From: JBBWZH01 sp035544115
GTDB taxonomy: Bacteria > Actinomycetota > Actinomycetes > Mycobacteriales > CADCTP01
Length of the DNA stretch: 64,000 nucleotides
Reading direction: 5' to 3'
NCBI GenBank assembly: GCA_963714145.1
Contig: OY970235.1
Span: forward strand, 9,548,001-9,612,000
Of the stretch, positions 39,323-49,471 are shown piece by piece. The notes below the pieces were generated by a model that was not told the origin of the DNA, did not search any database, and worked only from the letters and a program-made list of their open reading frames with translations. Position 1 is the first letter of the stretch. Each line of letters begins with the position of its first letter. The position numbers and the translations under genes were made by a program.

Positions 39323-40330
39323 ATGGACGACGCAATCGTCGTCGAGAGCCTGGTCAAGACGTTCAAGGCGACCAAGGCGCTCGACGGCATCGACCTGACC
39401 GTGCCGCCCGGCACCGTCCTCGGCCTGCTCGGGCCGAACGGCGCCGGCAAGACCACGTGCGTACGCATCCTGGCCACGCTGCTCCGGCCGGACGCGGGCC
39501 GGGCCTGGGTGACCGGGCTGGACGTGTTACGCGAGCCGCAGCGGGTCCGCGCCCGGATCGGGCTGACCGGCCAGTACGCGGCGGTCGACGACTACCTGAC
39601 CGGCCAGGAGAACCTGGAGATGGTCGGTCGGCTCTACCACCTGCGGCCGGCCGAGGCGCGTGGCCGGGCCGTCGCCCTGCTCGACCGGTTCGAGCTGTCC
39701 GACGCCAGCGGCCGGGTGGTGAAGACCTACTCCGGCGGCATGCGGCGCCGGCTCGACATCGCCGCCGCGCTGATCGCCCGGCCCCGGGTGCTGTTCCTGG
39801 ACGAGCCCACCACCGGGCTCGATCCGCGCAGCCGGATCGGGATGTGGGAGCTGATCGAGGGCCTGGTCCGGGACGGTACGACGATCCTGCTGACCACCCA
39901 GTACCTGGACGAGGCCGACCGGTTGGCGTCCACCATCGCGGTGATCGACATCGGCAAGGTGATCGCCAGCGGCACCGCCCGCGAGCTGAAGTCGCAGGTC
40001 GGTGGCGAGCGGCTGGAGGTCACCGTGGCCGGCGCGAGCGAGCTGGACGCGGCCGTCTCGGCGCTGGCGCCGTTCGCGGCCGGCGAGCCGGTGGTCGACG
40101 TGCCGACGCTGCACGTGACCGTGCCGGTCAGCAAGGGCGCCGGCATCCTGCCCGAGGTGGTCCGCGACCTGGACGCGGCCGGCGTCACGCTGGAAGACCT
40201 GGCCCTGCGCCACCCCACCCTGGACGACGTCTTCCTGGCCCTGACCGGGCACGCCGCCGAGGAGAAACCAGCCGACGGCGCCGCGCCCGCGGAGAAGGGC
40301 CGCCGCGGCCGCCGGAAGGAGCCGAAGTGA
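39323..40330 (+). CDS. ABC transporter ATP-binding protein (DrrA-like)
   Basis: A 335-residue ATPase of the daunorubicin-resistance DrrA subfamily. Walker A is GPNGAGKTT, the signature is YSGGMRRRLDIA, and Walker B is LFLDEPTTGLDP followed by the H-loop region LLTTQYLDEAD. The C-terminal 100 residues, with a DrrA-type domain (VVDVPTLHVTVPVSKG and LEDLALRHPTLDDVFLALTG), place it in the DrrA branch. The ATG at 39323 is chosen; a TAGTGT box lies 8 nt upstream. The gene is coupled to the permease gene by a GTGA overlap. Exported substrates in the family are drugs, lipids or glycolipids. Confidence 0.93.
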   Translation: MDDAIVVESLVKTFKATKALDGIDLTVPPGTVLGLLGPNGAGKTTCVRILATLLRPDAGRAWVTGLDVLREPQRVRARIGLTGQYAAVDDYLTGQENLEMVGRLYHLRPAEARGRAVALLDRFELSDASGRVVKTYSGGMRRRLDIAAALIARPRVLFLDEPTTGLDPRSRIGMWELIEGLVRDGTTILLTTQYLDEADRLASTIAVIDIGKVIASGTARELKSQVGGERLEVTVAGASELDAAVSALAPFAAGEPVVDVPTLHVTVPVSKGAGILPEVVRDLDAAGVTLEDLALRHPTLDDVFLALTGHAAEEKPADGAAPAEKGRRGRRKEPK

Positions 40331-41151
40331 CCGCCCTCGCGGATCCGTGGGTGACCACGGCTGAGGAGTTGGAGCGGCGCACCGGCCCGCGCTGGGCGCT
40401 GTCCGACTCGCTGGTGATGACCGCCCGGCTGCTCCGGCAGATCCCGCGGATCCCGGAACTGCTGATCTTCTCGACCGTCCAGCCGATCATGTTCGTGGTG
40501 CTGTTCGTGTACGTGTTCGGCGGCGCGATCCGGACCCCCGGCGACGTCCCGTACGTGCAGTTCCTGCTGCCCGGCATCTTCGTGCAGACGGTCGCCTTCG
40601 GCGGCGCGGCCACCGGCATCGGGCTGGCCGACGACCTGCAGAAGGGCCTGGTCGACCGCTTCCGGTCGCTGCCGATGGCGCGCTCGGCGCTGCTGCTGGG
40701 CCGCACCATGTCCGACGTGGTGCGCAACGCGCTCACCGTCGTGATCATGGTCGTGGTCGGCGTGCTCACCGGGTTCCGCTTCCACGGTTCGGTCCAGGGC
40801 GTGGCCGCCGGGCTGGCGCTGCTGCTGCTGTTCGAGTTCGCGCTGTCCTGGATCGGCGTCCTGATCGGCCTGTCGGTGAAGAGCGTGGAGGCGGCCCAGT
40901 CGGGCGGGTTCATCTGGCTGTTCCCGCTCACCTTCGCGTCCTCGGCGTTCGTGCCGGTGGACGGCATGCCGGGCTGGTTGCGCGGGTTCGCCACCCACCA
41001 GCCGGTGACGGTCACGGTGAACGCGCTGCGCGGCTGGTTCAACGGTGAGCCGATCGGCAGCGACGGCTGGCAGGCGCTCGGCTGGATCGCCGCTGTCCTG
41101 GTGGTCGCCATCCCGGTCGCGGTCCGCCGCTACCGCCGGATGACGCGCTGA
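40327..41151 (+). CDS. ABC-2 type permease (DrrB-like)
   Basis: A 274-residue integral membrane permease with six hydrophobic helices. Typical ABC-2 landmarks are IFSTVQPIMFVVLFVYVFGGAI at helix 1, the cytoplasmic DDLQKGLVDRFRSLPMARSALLLGRT amphipathic segment and the helix 4-5 region GLSVKSVEAAQSGGFIWLFPLTFASSAFVP, which contains the conserved DrrB-type FP pattern. The GTG start overlaps the DrrA-like stop. With the ATPase it forms an exporter. No drug biosynthetic genes are near, so the substrate is unknown. Confidence 0.92.
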   Translation: MTALADPWVTTAEELERRTGPRWALSDSLVMTARLLRQIPRIPELLIFSTVQPIMFVVLFVYVFGGAIRTPGDVPYVQFLLPGIFVQTVAFGGAATGIGLADDLQKGLVDRFRSLPMARSALLLGRTMSDVVRNALTVVIMVVVGVLTGFRFHGSVQGVAAGLALLLLFEFALSWIGVLIGLSVKSVEAAQSGGFIWLFPLTFASSAFVPVDGMPGWLRGFATHQPVTVTVNALRGWFNGEPIGSDGWQALGWIAAVLVVAIPVAVRRYRRMTR

Positions 41152-41155
41152 CGCC

Positions 41156-42253
41156 CTATTTGCCCGGCGGCGGCAGCGGAGCCTCGTAGGTCGGTGCCGG
41201 GTTCCGGGTCACGTTGTCGACCTGGGTCCGGATGCAGCTGCTCACCGTGTTGAAGAACAGGATGAACAGCAGGACCAGCACCCAGATCCACCTGGCCGGC
41301 CGGCGCCTGCGGGCGGTCCGCTGCCGGCTGGCCCGCTGGTACGGGCCGGCCAACGGTGGTTGTGTCTCGGCCGGTGCGGGCCAGCTCGACGCGGCTGGCG
41401 GGCCGCCGTACCGGCTGCCGGTCGGTGGTCCGCCGAGCTGCCGTGCGTCCGACTTCGCCGCGCGCTCGGCCGCCCTGGTCACCGCCCGGGTCACCCAGGC
41501 CGGCGCCGCGGCCAGCAGCTGTTCGTCGATGACCGGCGGGAGGGACCGGGCCGGGCCGGTGCCAGCCGGGCCCGGCGCACCGTACCGGCGCGGCCCGGCC
41601 GGCCCGAGCGCCGGCCGGGGCGACCGGGCCGCCGGCCGGTACGGCGTGGCGGCCGGGTACTGCGCTGCGGGCGGGTACGGCGCCGGGGCTCGGGCTGGCC
41701 AGGGCGGCGCCGGCCGGCCGCCCGGCCGCCCGGCCGCCGGTCGGGCCGGTGTCGCCGGGTCGGTCGGCGCCGGGTAGGTCGCCGCCCAGGGCCGGGGCGC
41801 GGGTCGGGCGCCGGCGGGCCCGCTCGCCGGCCGAGCGGGTGGGCGGGCCGCGCCGGCGGTGCCGCTGCTGGTCGGGCCGGTCCTGGCCGGGCCGGGCGCC
41901 GGCGAGCCGGCCGTCCGCGGGATGTCGCCGGGCCCGGCCGGGTCCACCGTGCCGGGCAGTCCGGCGAGGACGCCGCCGGTGGCGAGGGTGTCCCGCAGCG
42001 GGTCGGCCCCTACCGCGCCGGTGCCCAGGGCCCCGGTGGCGAGCGCGCCGGTGGCGAGCGCGCCGCTGGCGAATGGGCCGGCATCCAGGCTGGCGGTGGG
42101 GGTCAGCAGGTTGGCGCCAACCGGGTCCCAGCTGTCGACGTCGGCGGTGCTGACCAGGAGCGCGTCCGGGTACCCGGAGGCGGCGGCGAGGGCGTCCCCG
42201 TCCCCGGTTGCCGCGGTCGCGTCGGCGTACCGGCGAGCTGCCCGAGTCTGCAC
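41156..42253 (-). CDS. Pro/Ala-rich tail-anchored membrane protein
   Basis: A 365-residue protein of unknown family. The N-terminal 300 residues are low-complexity, rich in Pro, Ala, Gly and Thr, including short ALATGALATGALGTG repeats. A conserved-looking VIDEQLLAAAPAWVTRAVTRAAERAAK helix follows. A basic patch (RQRTARRRRPARW) precedes one hydrophobic helix (IWVLVLLFILFFNTVSSCI, about 329-347) and a short external tail PAPTYEAPLPPPG. This topology suggests a cytoplasmic disordered arm anchored at the C terminus. The GTG at 42253 is supported by CACGCT 6 nt upstream. It is convergent with the ABC permease, 4 bp away. Confidence 0.65.
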   Translation of the reverse strand: MQTRAARRYADATAATGDGDALAAASGYPDALLVSTADVDSWDPVGANLLTPTASLDAGPFASGALATGALATGALGTGAVGADPLRDTLATGGVLAGLPGTVDPAGPGDIPRTAGSPAPGPARTGPTSSGTAGAARPPARPASGPAGARPAPRPWAATYPAPTDPATPARPAAGRPGGRPAPPWPARAPAPYPPAAQYPAATPYRPAARSPRPALGPAGPRRYGAPGPAGTGPARSLPPVIDEQLLAAAPAWVTRAVTRAAERAAKSDARQLGGPPTGSRYGGPPAASSWPAPAETQPPLAGPYQRASRQRTARRRRPARWIWVLVLLFILFFNTVSSCIRTQVDNVTRNPAPTYEAPLPPPGK

Positions 42254-42366
42254 GGACCCAGCGTGCCACGGCGGTACCGGACCGGCCCAGAAAATGGGCG
42301 CCCAGAAAATGTCGGTACCGCCCGGCATGCTGTCCCGGTCATCGCAGCACTGTGGAAAGGGTGGAC

Positions 42367-42936
42367 ATGGACGTACGCACTGATCGGGTCGGCCTGCTGC
42401 TCGACCAGCTCGCCACCTCGGCCGAGCTCAGCCAGGCCCGGCTGGCCGGGCTGACCGACGAGGAGTACCTCTGGGAGCCGGTGCCCGGGGCCTGGTCGGT
42501 GCGGCCGCGCGGCGCCGGGGTCACCCCCAGCCCGATGGGTCCGGGGGAGTGGCTGCTCGACTTCGAGCGGCCGGAGCCGGAGCCGACTCCGTTCAGCACG
42601 ATCGCCTGGCGGGTCGGGCACCTGATCGGGTGCTTCGCCGGCCGCTGGGAGTGGACCTTCGGCTCCCGCAGCATCGACCCGAAGGAGCTGGTCCAGTACA
42701 CCCCGTCCGCGAAGGAGGCGCTCGACCAGCTCTGGCTGGAGGTCGAGCGCTGGCGCCGCGACGTCGGCACGTTGACCGACGCGCAGCTGGACACGGTCGG
42801 GTTCGGGCAGTACCCGTACGGGCTCGACCCGCAGCTGCCGATCATCGCGATCGTCTGGTGGCTGAACCGGGAGCTGATCCACCACACCGCCGAGGTCGCA
42901 CTGCTGCGCGACCTGCACGCCTGGCAGGCCGCCTAG
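42367..42936 (+). CDS. DinB family protein
   Basis: A 189-residue four-helix protein of the DinB/YfiT-like superfamily. The N-terminal helix with LLLDQLATSAELSQARLAGLTDEEYLWEPVPGAWSVRP is standard. Potential metal-binding histidines occur in RVGHLIGC and in the late RELIHHTAEVALLRDL (HHxxE), giving the usual three-His site. Members include thiol-dependent S-transferases that use mycothiol or bacillithiol. With Mca in this window, a mycothiol-dependent role is plausible (inference). The ATG at 42367 follows GGAAAGGGTGG. It is convergent with hppD, separated by 15-bp repeats. Confidence 0.87.
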   Translation: MDVRTDRVGLLLDQLATSAELSQARLAGLTDEEYLWEPVPGAWSVRPRGAGVTPSPMGPGEWLLDFERPEPEPTPFSTIAWRVGHLIGCFAGRWEWTFGSRSIDPKELVQYTPSAKEALDQLWLEVERWRRDVGTLTDAQLDTVGFGQYPYGLDPQLPIIAIVWWLNRELIHHTAEVALLRDLHAWQAA

Positions 42937-42953
42937 GCGGAGCTGGCCGCGCC

Positions 42954-42998
42954 GGAGCTGCGCAGGCTGGAGCTGCGCCGGCTGGAGCTAGCTGCGCT
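42954..42998. repeat. 15-bp tandem repeat, three units
   Basis: Units GGAGCTGCGCAGGCT, GGAGCTGCGCCGGCT and GGAGCTAGCTGCGCT lie in the 60-bp gap between dinB-like and hppD; the last enters the hppD stop codon region. Confidence 0.7.
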
Positions 42999-44136
42999 AG
43001 AGGTTGCCGCGCAGCTCCTGCTCGCGCTCGATCGCCTCGAACAGGGCCTTGAAGTTGCCCTTGCCGAAGCCCATCGAGCCGTGCCGTTCGATCAGCTCGA
43101 AGAACACGGTCGGCCGGTCCTGCACCGGCTTGGTGAAGATCTGCAGCAGGTAGCCGTCCTCGTCCCGGTCGGCCAGGATGCGCAGGTCGCGCAGGTCGGC
43201 CAGGGGTACCCGGGTGTCGCCGACCCATTCGCCGAGGGTCTCGTAGTAGGCGTCCGGGGTGGGCAGGAACTCGACCCCGGCCGCCCGCATCGCCCGGACC
43301 GAGCCGACGATGTCGTTGGTGGCCAGCGCGATGTGCTGCACCCCGGGCCCGCCGTAGAACTCCAGGTACTCGTCGATCTGCGACTTGCGCTTGCCCTCGG
43401 CCGGCTCGTTCAGCGGGAACTTGACCCGCCGGGTGCCGTCCGCGACCACCTTCGACATCAGCGCCGAGTACTCGGTCGCGATGTCGTCGCCGACGAACTC
43501 CTTCATGTTCGTGAAGCCCATCACCCGGTGGTAGAAGTCGACCCATTGATCCATCCGGCCGAGCTCGACGTTGCCGACGCAGTGGTCCACGGCCTGGAAG
43601 TAGCGCCGCTCCGGCGGCGCCACCAGCGGCTCGCGGGCTTCGTATCCGGGCTGGTAGGGGCCGGTGTAGCGGGAGCGGTCGACCAGCGAGTGCCGGGTCT
43701 CGCCGTACGTCGCGATGGCCGCCAGCAGCAGCGTGCCGTGCTCGTCGGTGTGCTCGCGCGGCTCCTCGACACCGGTCGCGCCGTGTTCGACCGCGTACGC
43801 GTACGCCTTCTCCACGTCCGGAACCTCGAGGGCCAGGTCGATCACGCCGTCGCCGTGCCGGGCCACGTGCTCGCCGAGCGGGGTGCCGGAGCGCACCGGG
43901 CCGGTCAGCACGAACCGGGCCGCGCCCGAGGTCAGCACGTACGACGCCTCGTCCCGGCTGCCGTTCTCCGGGCCGCGGTAGGCCACGCACCGCATGCCGA
44001 ACGCGGTCGAGTAGTAGTGCGCGGCCTGCTTGGCGTTGCCCACCGCCAACACGACCGCGTCCATGCCCTGCACCGGGAACGGGTCGAGTTCCGGGCGGCT
44101 GCCCGCGGCCGGCTGGCTCGTTGCTTCTCGGGTCAT
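42997..44136 (-). CDS. hppD: 4-hydroxyphenylpyruvate dioxygenase
   Basis: A 379-residue non-heme iron dioxygenase converting 4-hydroxyphenylpyruvate to homogentisate in tyrosine catabolism. Two vicinal-oxygen-chelate halves are present. The iron ligands are H185 (AVDHCVGNVELG), H268 (GVQHIALATND) and E347 (VFFELIERHG). The C-terminal GFGKGNFKALFEAIEREQELRGNL is the typical lid helix. The ATG at 44136 has GGAGGGAGA 7 nt upstream. No homogentisate dioxygenase lies nearby, and the gene stands alone between dinB-like and greA. Confidence 0.96.
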   Translation of the reverse strand: MTREATSQPAAGSRPELDPFPVQGMDAVVLAVGNAKQAAHYYSTAFGMRCVAYRGPENGSRDEASYVLTSGAARFVLTGPVRSGTPLGEHVARHGDGVIDLALEVPDVEKAYAYAVEHGATGVEEPREHTDEHGTLLLAAIATYGETRHSLVDRSRYTGPYQPGYEAREPLVAPPERRYFQAVDHCVGNVELGRMDQWVDFYHRVMGFTNMKEFVGDDIATEYSALMSKVVADGTRRVKFPLNEPAEGKRKSQIDEYLEFYGGPGVQHIALATNDIVGSVRAMRAAGVEFLPTPDAYYETLGEWVGDTRVPLADLRDLRILADRDEDGYLLQIFTKPVQDRPTVFFELIERHGSMGFGKGNFKALFEAIEREQELRGNL

Positions 44137-44223
44137 CGGTCCGTCTCCCTCCGCGACGCTGCGGTGGTCGGGGTGCACGCGGCCCGGGTGCGCCGGCCGG
44201 CGGCTGCCGGCCCGGCCGGTCGG

Positions 44224-44721
44224 TCAGCCGTGGTACGGCTTCGCCGACAGCAGCGTAACCCGCATCCGTTTGCCGGTCGGTGTCTCGTACTCGCAGTTGG
44301 CGCCCTCGTGCTCGCCGGTCAGCGCCTTCCCCAGCGGCGACTGCGCGGAGTAAACCTCCAGGTCACCGCCCTCTTCCTCGCGGGAGCCGATCAGGAACGA
44401 CTCGGTCTCGTCCTCGTCTTCGAAGCGCACGGTGACCACCATGCCGGGCCCGGCGACGCCGGCTTCCATCGGCGCATCGCCGACCTGCGCCGAACGGAGC
44501 AACTCGGTCAACTGGCGGATCCGGGCCTCTTGCTTGCCCTGCTCCTCCTTGGCGGCGTGGTAACCGCCGTTCTCCCGCAAATCGCCCTCCTCGCGGCGGG
44601 CGTTGATCTCGGCCGCGATGGCCATCCGGCCATCGATCAGCGCGTCGAGCTCTCCCTTGAGGCGGTCGAACGCCTCCTGGGTAAGCCAGGTGACGGGGGT
44701 CTGGTTGTCCGTCATCGACAC
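44224..44721 (-). CDS. greA: Transcription elongation factor GreA
   Basis: A 165-residue cleavage factor for stalled RNA polymerase. The N-terminal coiled coil carries the acidic tip in ARREEGDLRENGGYHAAKEEQGKQEARIRQL, with the catalytic Asp/Glu pair in GDLRE. The C-terminal FKBP-like domain includes SPLGKALTGEHEG. The GTG at 44721 is preferred, as AGGAGC lies 4 nt upstream; an ATG two codons later (44715) is the alternative. It is divergent from mca with a 211-bp gap that contains both promoters, and this order is common in actinobacteria. Confidence 0.95.
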   Translation of the reverse strand: MSMTDNQTPVTWLTQEAFDRLKGELDALIDGRMAIAAEINARREEGDLRENGGYHAAKEEQGKQEARIRQLTELLRSAQVGDAPMEAGVAGPGMVVTVRFEDEDETESFLIGSREEEGGDLEVYSAQSPLGKALTGEHEGANCEYETPTGKRMRVTLLSAKPYHG

Positions 44722-44932
44722 GTGGGCTCCTGTCCGCGGGAATACATCAGAACGTCGAAACTAACATCGCGGGCGCGCTGTGCGCACCGCCGGCCGCTCT
44801 CGGTGCCCGCCGGTGCCTACCAGCGGCTGTGCCGGCGGCGGCTCGGAATCCCCGCGCCGCGCCAGCCGTTTGCCGTCGGGGAGAATTACAGGTACCCGCT
44901 GAATCCCGGACCATGCATACCCAGGAGACCGA

Positions 44933-45811
44933 GTGACCGACCGGCTGCGGCTGATGGCCGTCCACGCGCACCCCGACGACGAGTCGAGCAAGGGCGCCGC
45001 GACGATGGCCCGCTACTCCGACGAAGGTGTTGATGTACTGGTAGTGACCTGCACCGGTGGCGAGCGGGGGTCGATCCTGAACCCGGCGATGGAGCGGCCG
45101 GACGTGCTGGAGCGGATCACCGAGATCCGCGCCGCCGAGATGGAGCGGGCCCGGGAGATCCTCGGTGTACGGCAGGAGTGGCTCGGCTTCGTCGACTCCG
45201 GGCTGCCCGAGGGCGACCCGCTGCCGCCGCCGCCGGAAGGTTGCTTCGGCCTGCAGCCGGTGGACGACGCCGCCGGCCCGCTGGTCGCCGCGATCCGCCG
45301 GTTCCGCCCGCACGTCGTGCTGACGTACGACGAGAAGGGCGGCTACCCGCACCCGGACCACGTGATGACGCACAAGATCTCGATGGTCGCCTTCGACGCC
45401 GCCGGCGACCCGGACCGCTACCCCGAGGCCGGCGAGCCCTGGCAGCCGCTGAAGCTCTACTACCACATGACCTTCACCAAGGCCCGGGTGCTCGCGCTGC
45501 ACCAGGCCGCGCTGGACGCCGGGGTCGAGTCGCCCTTCGCCGAGTGGCTCGAGCACTGGAAAGATGCTGACGACATGTCCGACCGGGTCACCACGAGGGT
45601 GCCCTGTGGCGACTGGTTCGACCGGCGGGACGCCGCGCTGGTCGCGCACGCCACCCAGGTCGACCCGAACGGCCGCTGGTTCGCCACCCCACTTGACCTG
45701 CAGCGCAAGGCCTGGCCGACCGAAGACTACGAGCTGGTCCGGTCGCTGGTGGACGCGGAGATCCCGGAGGACGACCTGTTCACCGGCGTGCAGGAGAGGA
45801 TCCGGGCGTGA
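44933..45811 (+). CDS. mca: Mycothiol S-conjugate amidase
   Basis: A 292-residue zinc amidase of the LmbE-like family. The metal motif is HAHPDDE (H11-E17) with the third ligand in HPDHVMTHK. The KGAATMARY segment distinguishes Mca from the deacetylase MshB. Mca cleaves mycothiol-toxin conjugates to export mercapturic acids, so the organism should make mycothiol. The GTG at 44933 is 7 nt after CAGGAGACC. The stop overlaps the start of a small membrane protein gene. Adjacent DinB and ArsR/SRPBCC genes may belong to the same detoxification theme (inference). Confidence 0.93.
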   Translation: MTDRLRLMAVHAHPDDESSKGAATMARYSDEGVDVLVVTCTGGERGSILNPAMERPDVLERITEIRAAEMERAREILGVRQEWLGFVDSGLPEGDPLPPPPEGCFGLQPVDDAAGPLVAAIRRFRPHVVLTYDEKGGYPHPDHVMTHKISMVAFDAAGDPDRYPEAGEPWQPLKLYYHMTFTKARVLALHQAALDAGVESPFAEWLEHWKDADDMSDRVTTRVPCGDWFDRRDAALVAHATQVDPNGRWFATPLDLQRKAWPTEDYELVRSLVDAEIPEDDLFTGVQERIRA

Positions 45812-45990
45812 CCGGCGTACTGGCGGCGGCCGACGCCAACCAGGCCGGCCCGCTCGGCCTGCTGGTGATCGCCCTGCTCGGCATCGCCGTGCTGTTCCTC
45901 GGCCGGTCGATGGCCAAGCACCTGCGCCGCGTCCCGGAGTCGTTCGACCCGCCCGCCGACCCCACCGACCCGCCCACCAGCACGCCCTGA
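45808..45990 (+). CDS. Small single-pass membrane protein following mca
   Basis: A 60-residue protein with one hydrophobic helix (GPLGLLVIALLGIAVLFLG, about 14-32), a basic stop-transfer segment (RSMAKHLRRVP) and an acidic, Pro-rich cytoplasmic tail ending DPTDPPTSTP. The GTG start overlaps the mca stop as GTGA, so the two are translated together. I recall small membrane genes after mca in other actinomycetes; they are unnamed. No function is assigned. It is reported because of the overlap and the clear topology. Confidence 0.75.
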   Translation: MTGVLAAADANQAGPLGLLVIALLGIAVLFLGRSMAKHLRRVPESFDPPADPTDPPTSTP

Positions 45991-46044
45991 ACCGGCCGGG
46001 GCCGTGGCGTCGATATCGGTGGCGGCGTCGCGGACAATGGGGGG

Positions 46045-46473
46045 ATGGCCGCCGACCTGCAGGTGCGACCGGGGCTGGTGCTGCCCGGCGACGAGCTGGT
46101 CGAGCGGTTCAGCCGGTCGTCCGGGCCGGGCGGCCAGTCGGTGAACACCACCGATTCCCGGGTCGAGCTGCGGTTCGACCTGGCCGGCTCGCCCTCGCTG
46201 CCGCCGGCCCTGAAGGAGCGGCTGACCGACCGGCTCGGCGCCCGCCTGGTGGACGGCGCGGTCGTGATCGTGGCCAGCGAGTTCCGGTCGCAGTGGCGGA
46301 ACCGGGAGGCCGCGCGGGCCCGGCTCGGCGCCCTGCTGCTCGCGGGGCTGGCCCCGCCGCCGGCACCGCGGCGGCCGACCCGGCCGTCCCGCGGCGCCCG
46401 GGAGCGCCGGCTGGCCGACAAGCACCGGCACGCCGAGACCAAGCGCCGGCGCCGGCTGCAGGCCGACGACTGA
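46045..46473 (+). CDS. arfB: Peptidyl-tRNA hydrolase ArfB-like (ribosome rescue)
   Basis: A 142-residue release-factor-like protein. The catalytic GGQ is at 29-31 in RSSGPGGQSVNTTDSRVEL. A strongly basic C-terminal tail (about residues 110-142, with ERRLADKHRHAETKRRRRLQ) is the mRNA-channel-probing tail of ArfB/YaeJ proteins. It hydrolyses peptidyl-tRNA on ribosomes stalled without a stop codon. The ATG at 46045 follows GGGGGG. It is preceded by 54 bp of intergenic DNA and followed by the NrtR operator, which lies just beyond the stop. Confidence 0.92.
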   Translation: MAADLQVRPGLVLPGDELVERFSRSSGPGGQSVNTTDSRVELRFDLAGSPSLPPALKERLTDRLGARLVDGAVVIVASEFRSQWRNREAARARLGALLLAGLAPPPAPRRPTRPSRGARERRLADKHRHAETKRRRRLQADD

Positions 46474-46475
46474 CT

Positions 46476-46500
46476 CCTTATCGTCCCGCCGACGATAAGG
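46476..46500. promoter_or_regulatory. NrtR-type palindromic operator
   Basis: CCTTATCGTC and GACGATAAGG are perfect 10-bp arms around a 5-bp spacer, 3 to 27 bp upstream of the -10 box of the NrtR-like gene. Position and symmetry suit autorepression. Confidence 0.75.
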
Positions 46501-46503
46501 GCG

Positions 46504-46509
46504 TACCGT
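46504..46509 (+). promoter_or_regulatory. Leaderless -10 element for NrtR-like gene
   Basis: TACCGT, 7 nt, then ATG at 46517. Confidence 0.55.
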
Positions 46510-46516
46510 CGACCGG

Positions 46517-47221
46517 ATGAAGGGGTACGACGCCCGGGACTTCCCGCCGGTGGCGGTGACCGTCGACCTGGTGGTGCTCACCATCCGGGCCGACCGGTTG
46601 AGCACGCTGCTGGTCCGCCGCGGCGGTCCGCCATACCAGGGTCGGTGGGCGCTGCCCGGCGGGTTCGTCCACCCGGACGAAGGGCTGGCCGCGGCGGCCC
46701 ACCGGGAGCTGGCCGAGGAGACCGCGGTCGGTGCGCCGGCGGTACACCTGGAACAGCTCGGCAGCTACGGCGAGCCGCGGCGGGACCCGCGGATGCGGGT
46801 GATCACCGTCGCCCACCTGGTGCTCGCACCGGACCTTCCGGCGCCGGTCGCCGGCAGCGACGCCGCCGCGGCCCGCTGGTGCCCGCTGGCCGAACTCGAC
46901 CCGGGCAAGCTGGCCTTCGACCACCGGCAGATCCTGGCCGACGGCCTGGAGCGGGCCCGGTTCAAGCTGGAGTACAGCCCGGTGGCGACCGCGTTCTGCC
47001 CGCCCGAATTCACCGTGGCCGAGCTGCGCCGGGTCTACGAGATCGTCTGGGATGTCGGGCTCGACCCGCGCAACTTCCACCGGAAGGTCACCGGCGCCGC
47101 CGGCTTCCTCGCCCCGGTCGGCCGCACCACCACCCGGGACGGCGGCCGCCCGGCCCAGCTGTTCCGCCGCGGCGACGCCACCGTCCTGCGTCCCCCCATG
47201 CTGCGGCCCGCCAGCAGCTGA
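46517..47221 (+). CDS. nrtR: NrtR-type Nudix transcriptional regulator
   Basis: A 234-residue protein with an N-terminal Nudix domain (about 10-150) and a C-terminal winged helix (FTVAELRRVYEIVWDVGLDPRNFHRKVTGAAGFLAPVG). The Nudix box reads GGFVHPDEGLAAAAHREL, then AEETAV, keeping the Glu residues but with Ala in place of the usual Gly near the end. This is typical of regulators that bind but do not hydrolyse their ligand. NrtR proteins repress NAD synthesis or pentose genes in response to ADP-ribose. Here no NAD gene is adjacent, but a perfect palindrome lies just upstream. TACCGT sits 7 nt before the ATG. Confidence 0.87.
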   Translation: MKGYDARDFPPVAVTVDLVVLTIRADRLSTLLVRRGGPPYQGRWALPGGFVHPDEGLAAAAHRELAEETAVGAPAVHLEQLGSYGEPRRDPRMRVITVAHLVLAPDLPAPVAGSDAAAARWCPLAELDPGKLAFDHRQILADGLERARFKLEYSPVATAFCPPEFTVAELRRVYEIVWDVGLDPRNFHRKVTGAAGFLAPVGRTTTRDGGRPAQLFRRGDATVLRPPMLRPASS

Positions 47222-47227
47222 CCTGCC

Positions 47228-47291
47228 GCCGGGCGGCCGGACCGCCGGGCGGCTGGACCGCCGGGCGGCTGGACCGCCGGGCGGCCCGGCC
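47228..47291. repeat. 16-bp tandem repeat, four units
   Basis: GCCGGGCGGCCGGACC, then two identical GCCGGGCGGCTGGACC, then GCCGGGCGGCCCGGCC, in strict 16-bp spacing in the gap before the yyaL-like gene. Confidence 0.85.
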
Positions 47292-47373
47292 CCGGTCGGC
47301 TGACCCGGCCCCGGCCGGTACCGCCCCGGTGGGGTAGACAGGGGGCCGACGCCCCACCCTGCGGAGGTTTCCG

Positions 47374-49368
<1,995 letters not shown>

Positions 49369-49385
49369 CAGCTACCTGCGCGTTT

Positions 49386-49409
49386 CGCTTCCGGCGTAGT
49401 CCGGAAGCG
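49386..49409 (+). terminator. Hairpin after the yyaL-like gene
   Basis: Perfect 9-bp arms CGCTTCCGG and CCGGAAGCG around CGTAGT, 18 nt after the stop. Confidence 0.7.
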
Positions 49410-49471
49410 CCCCTACGCATGCACACTTGCAACGGGTGTAACACTGTAATCAACGAAGGCGGGTGGAGCTG

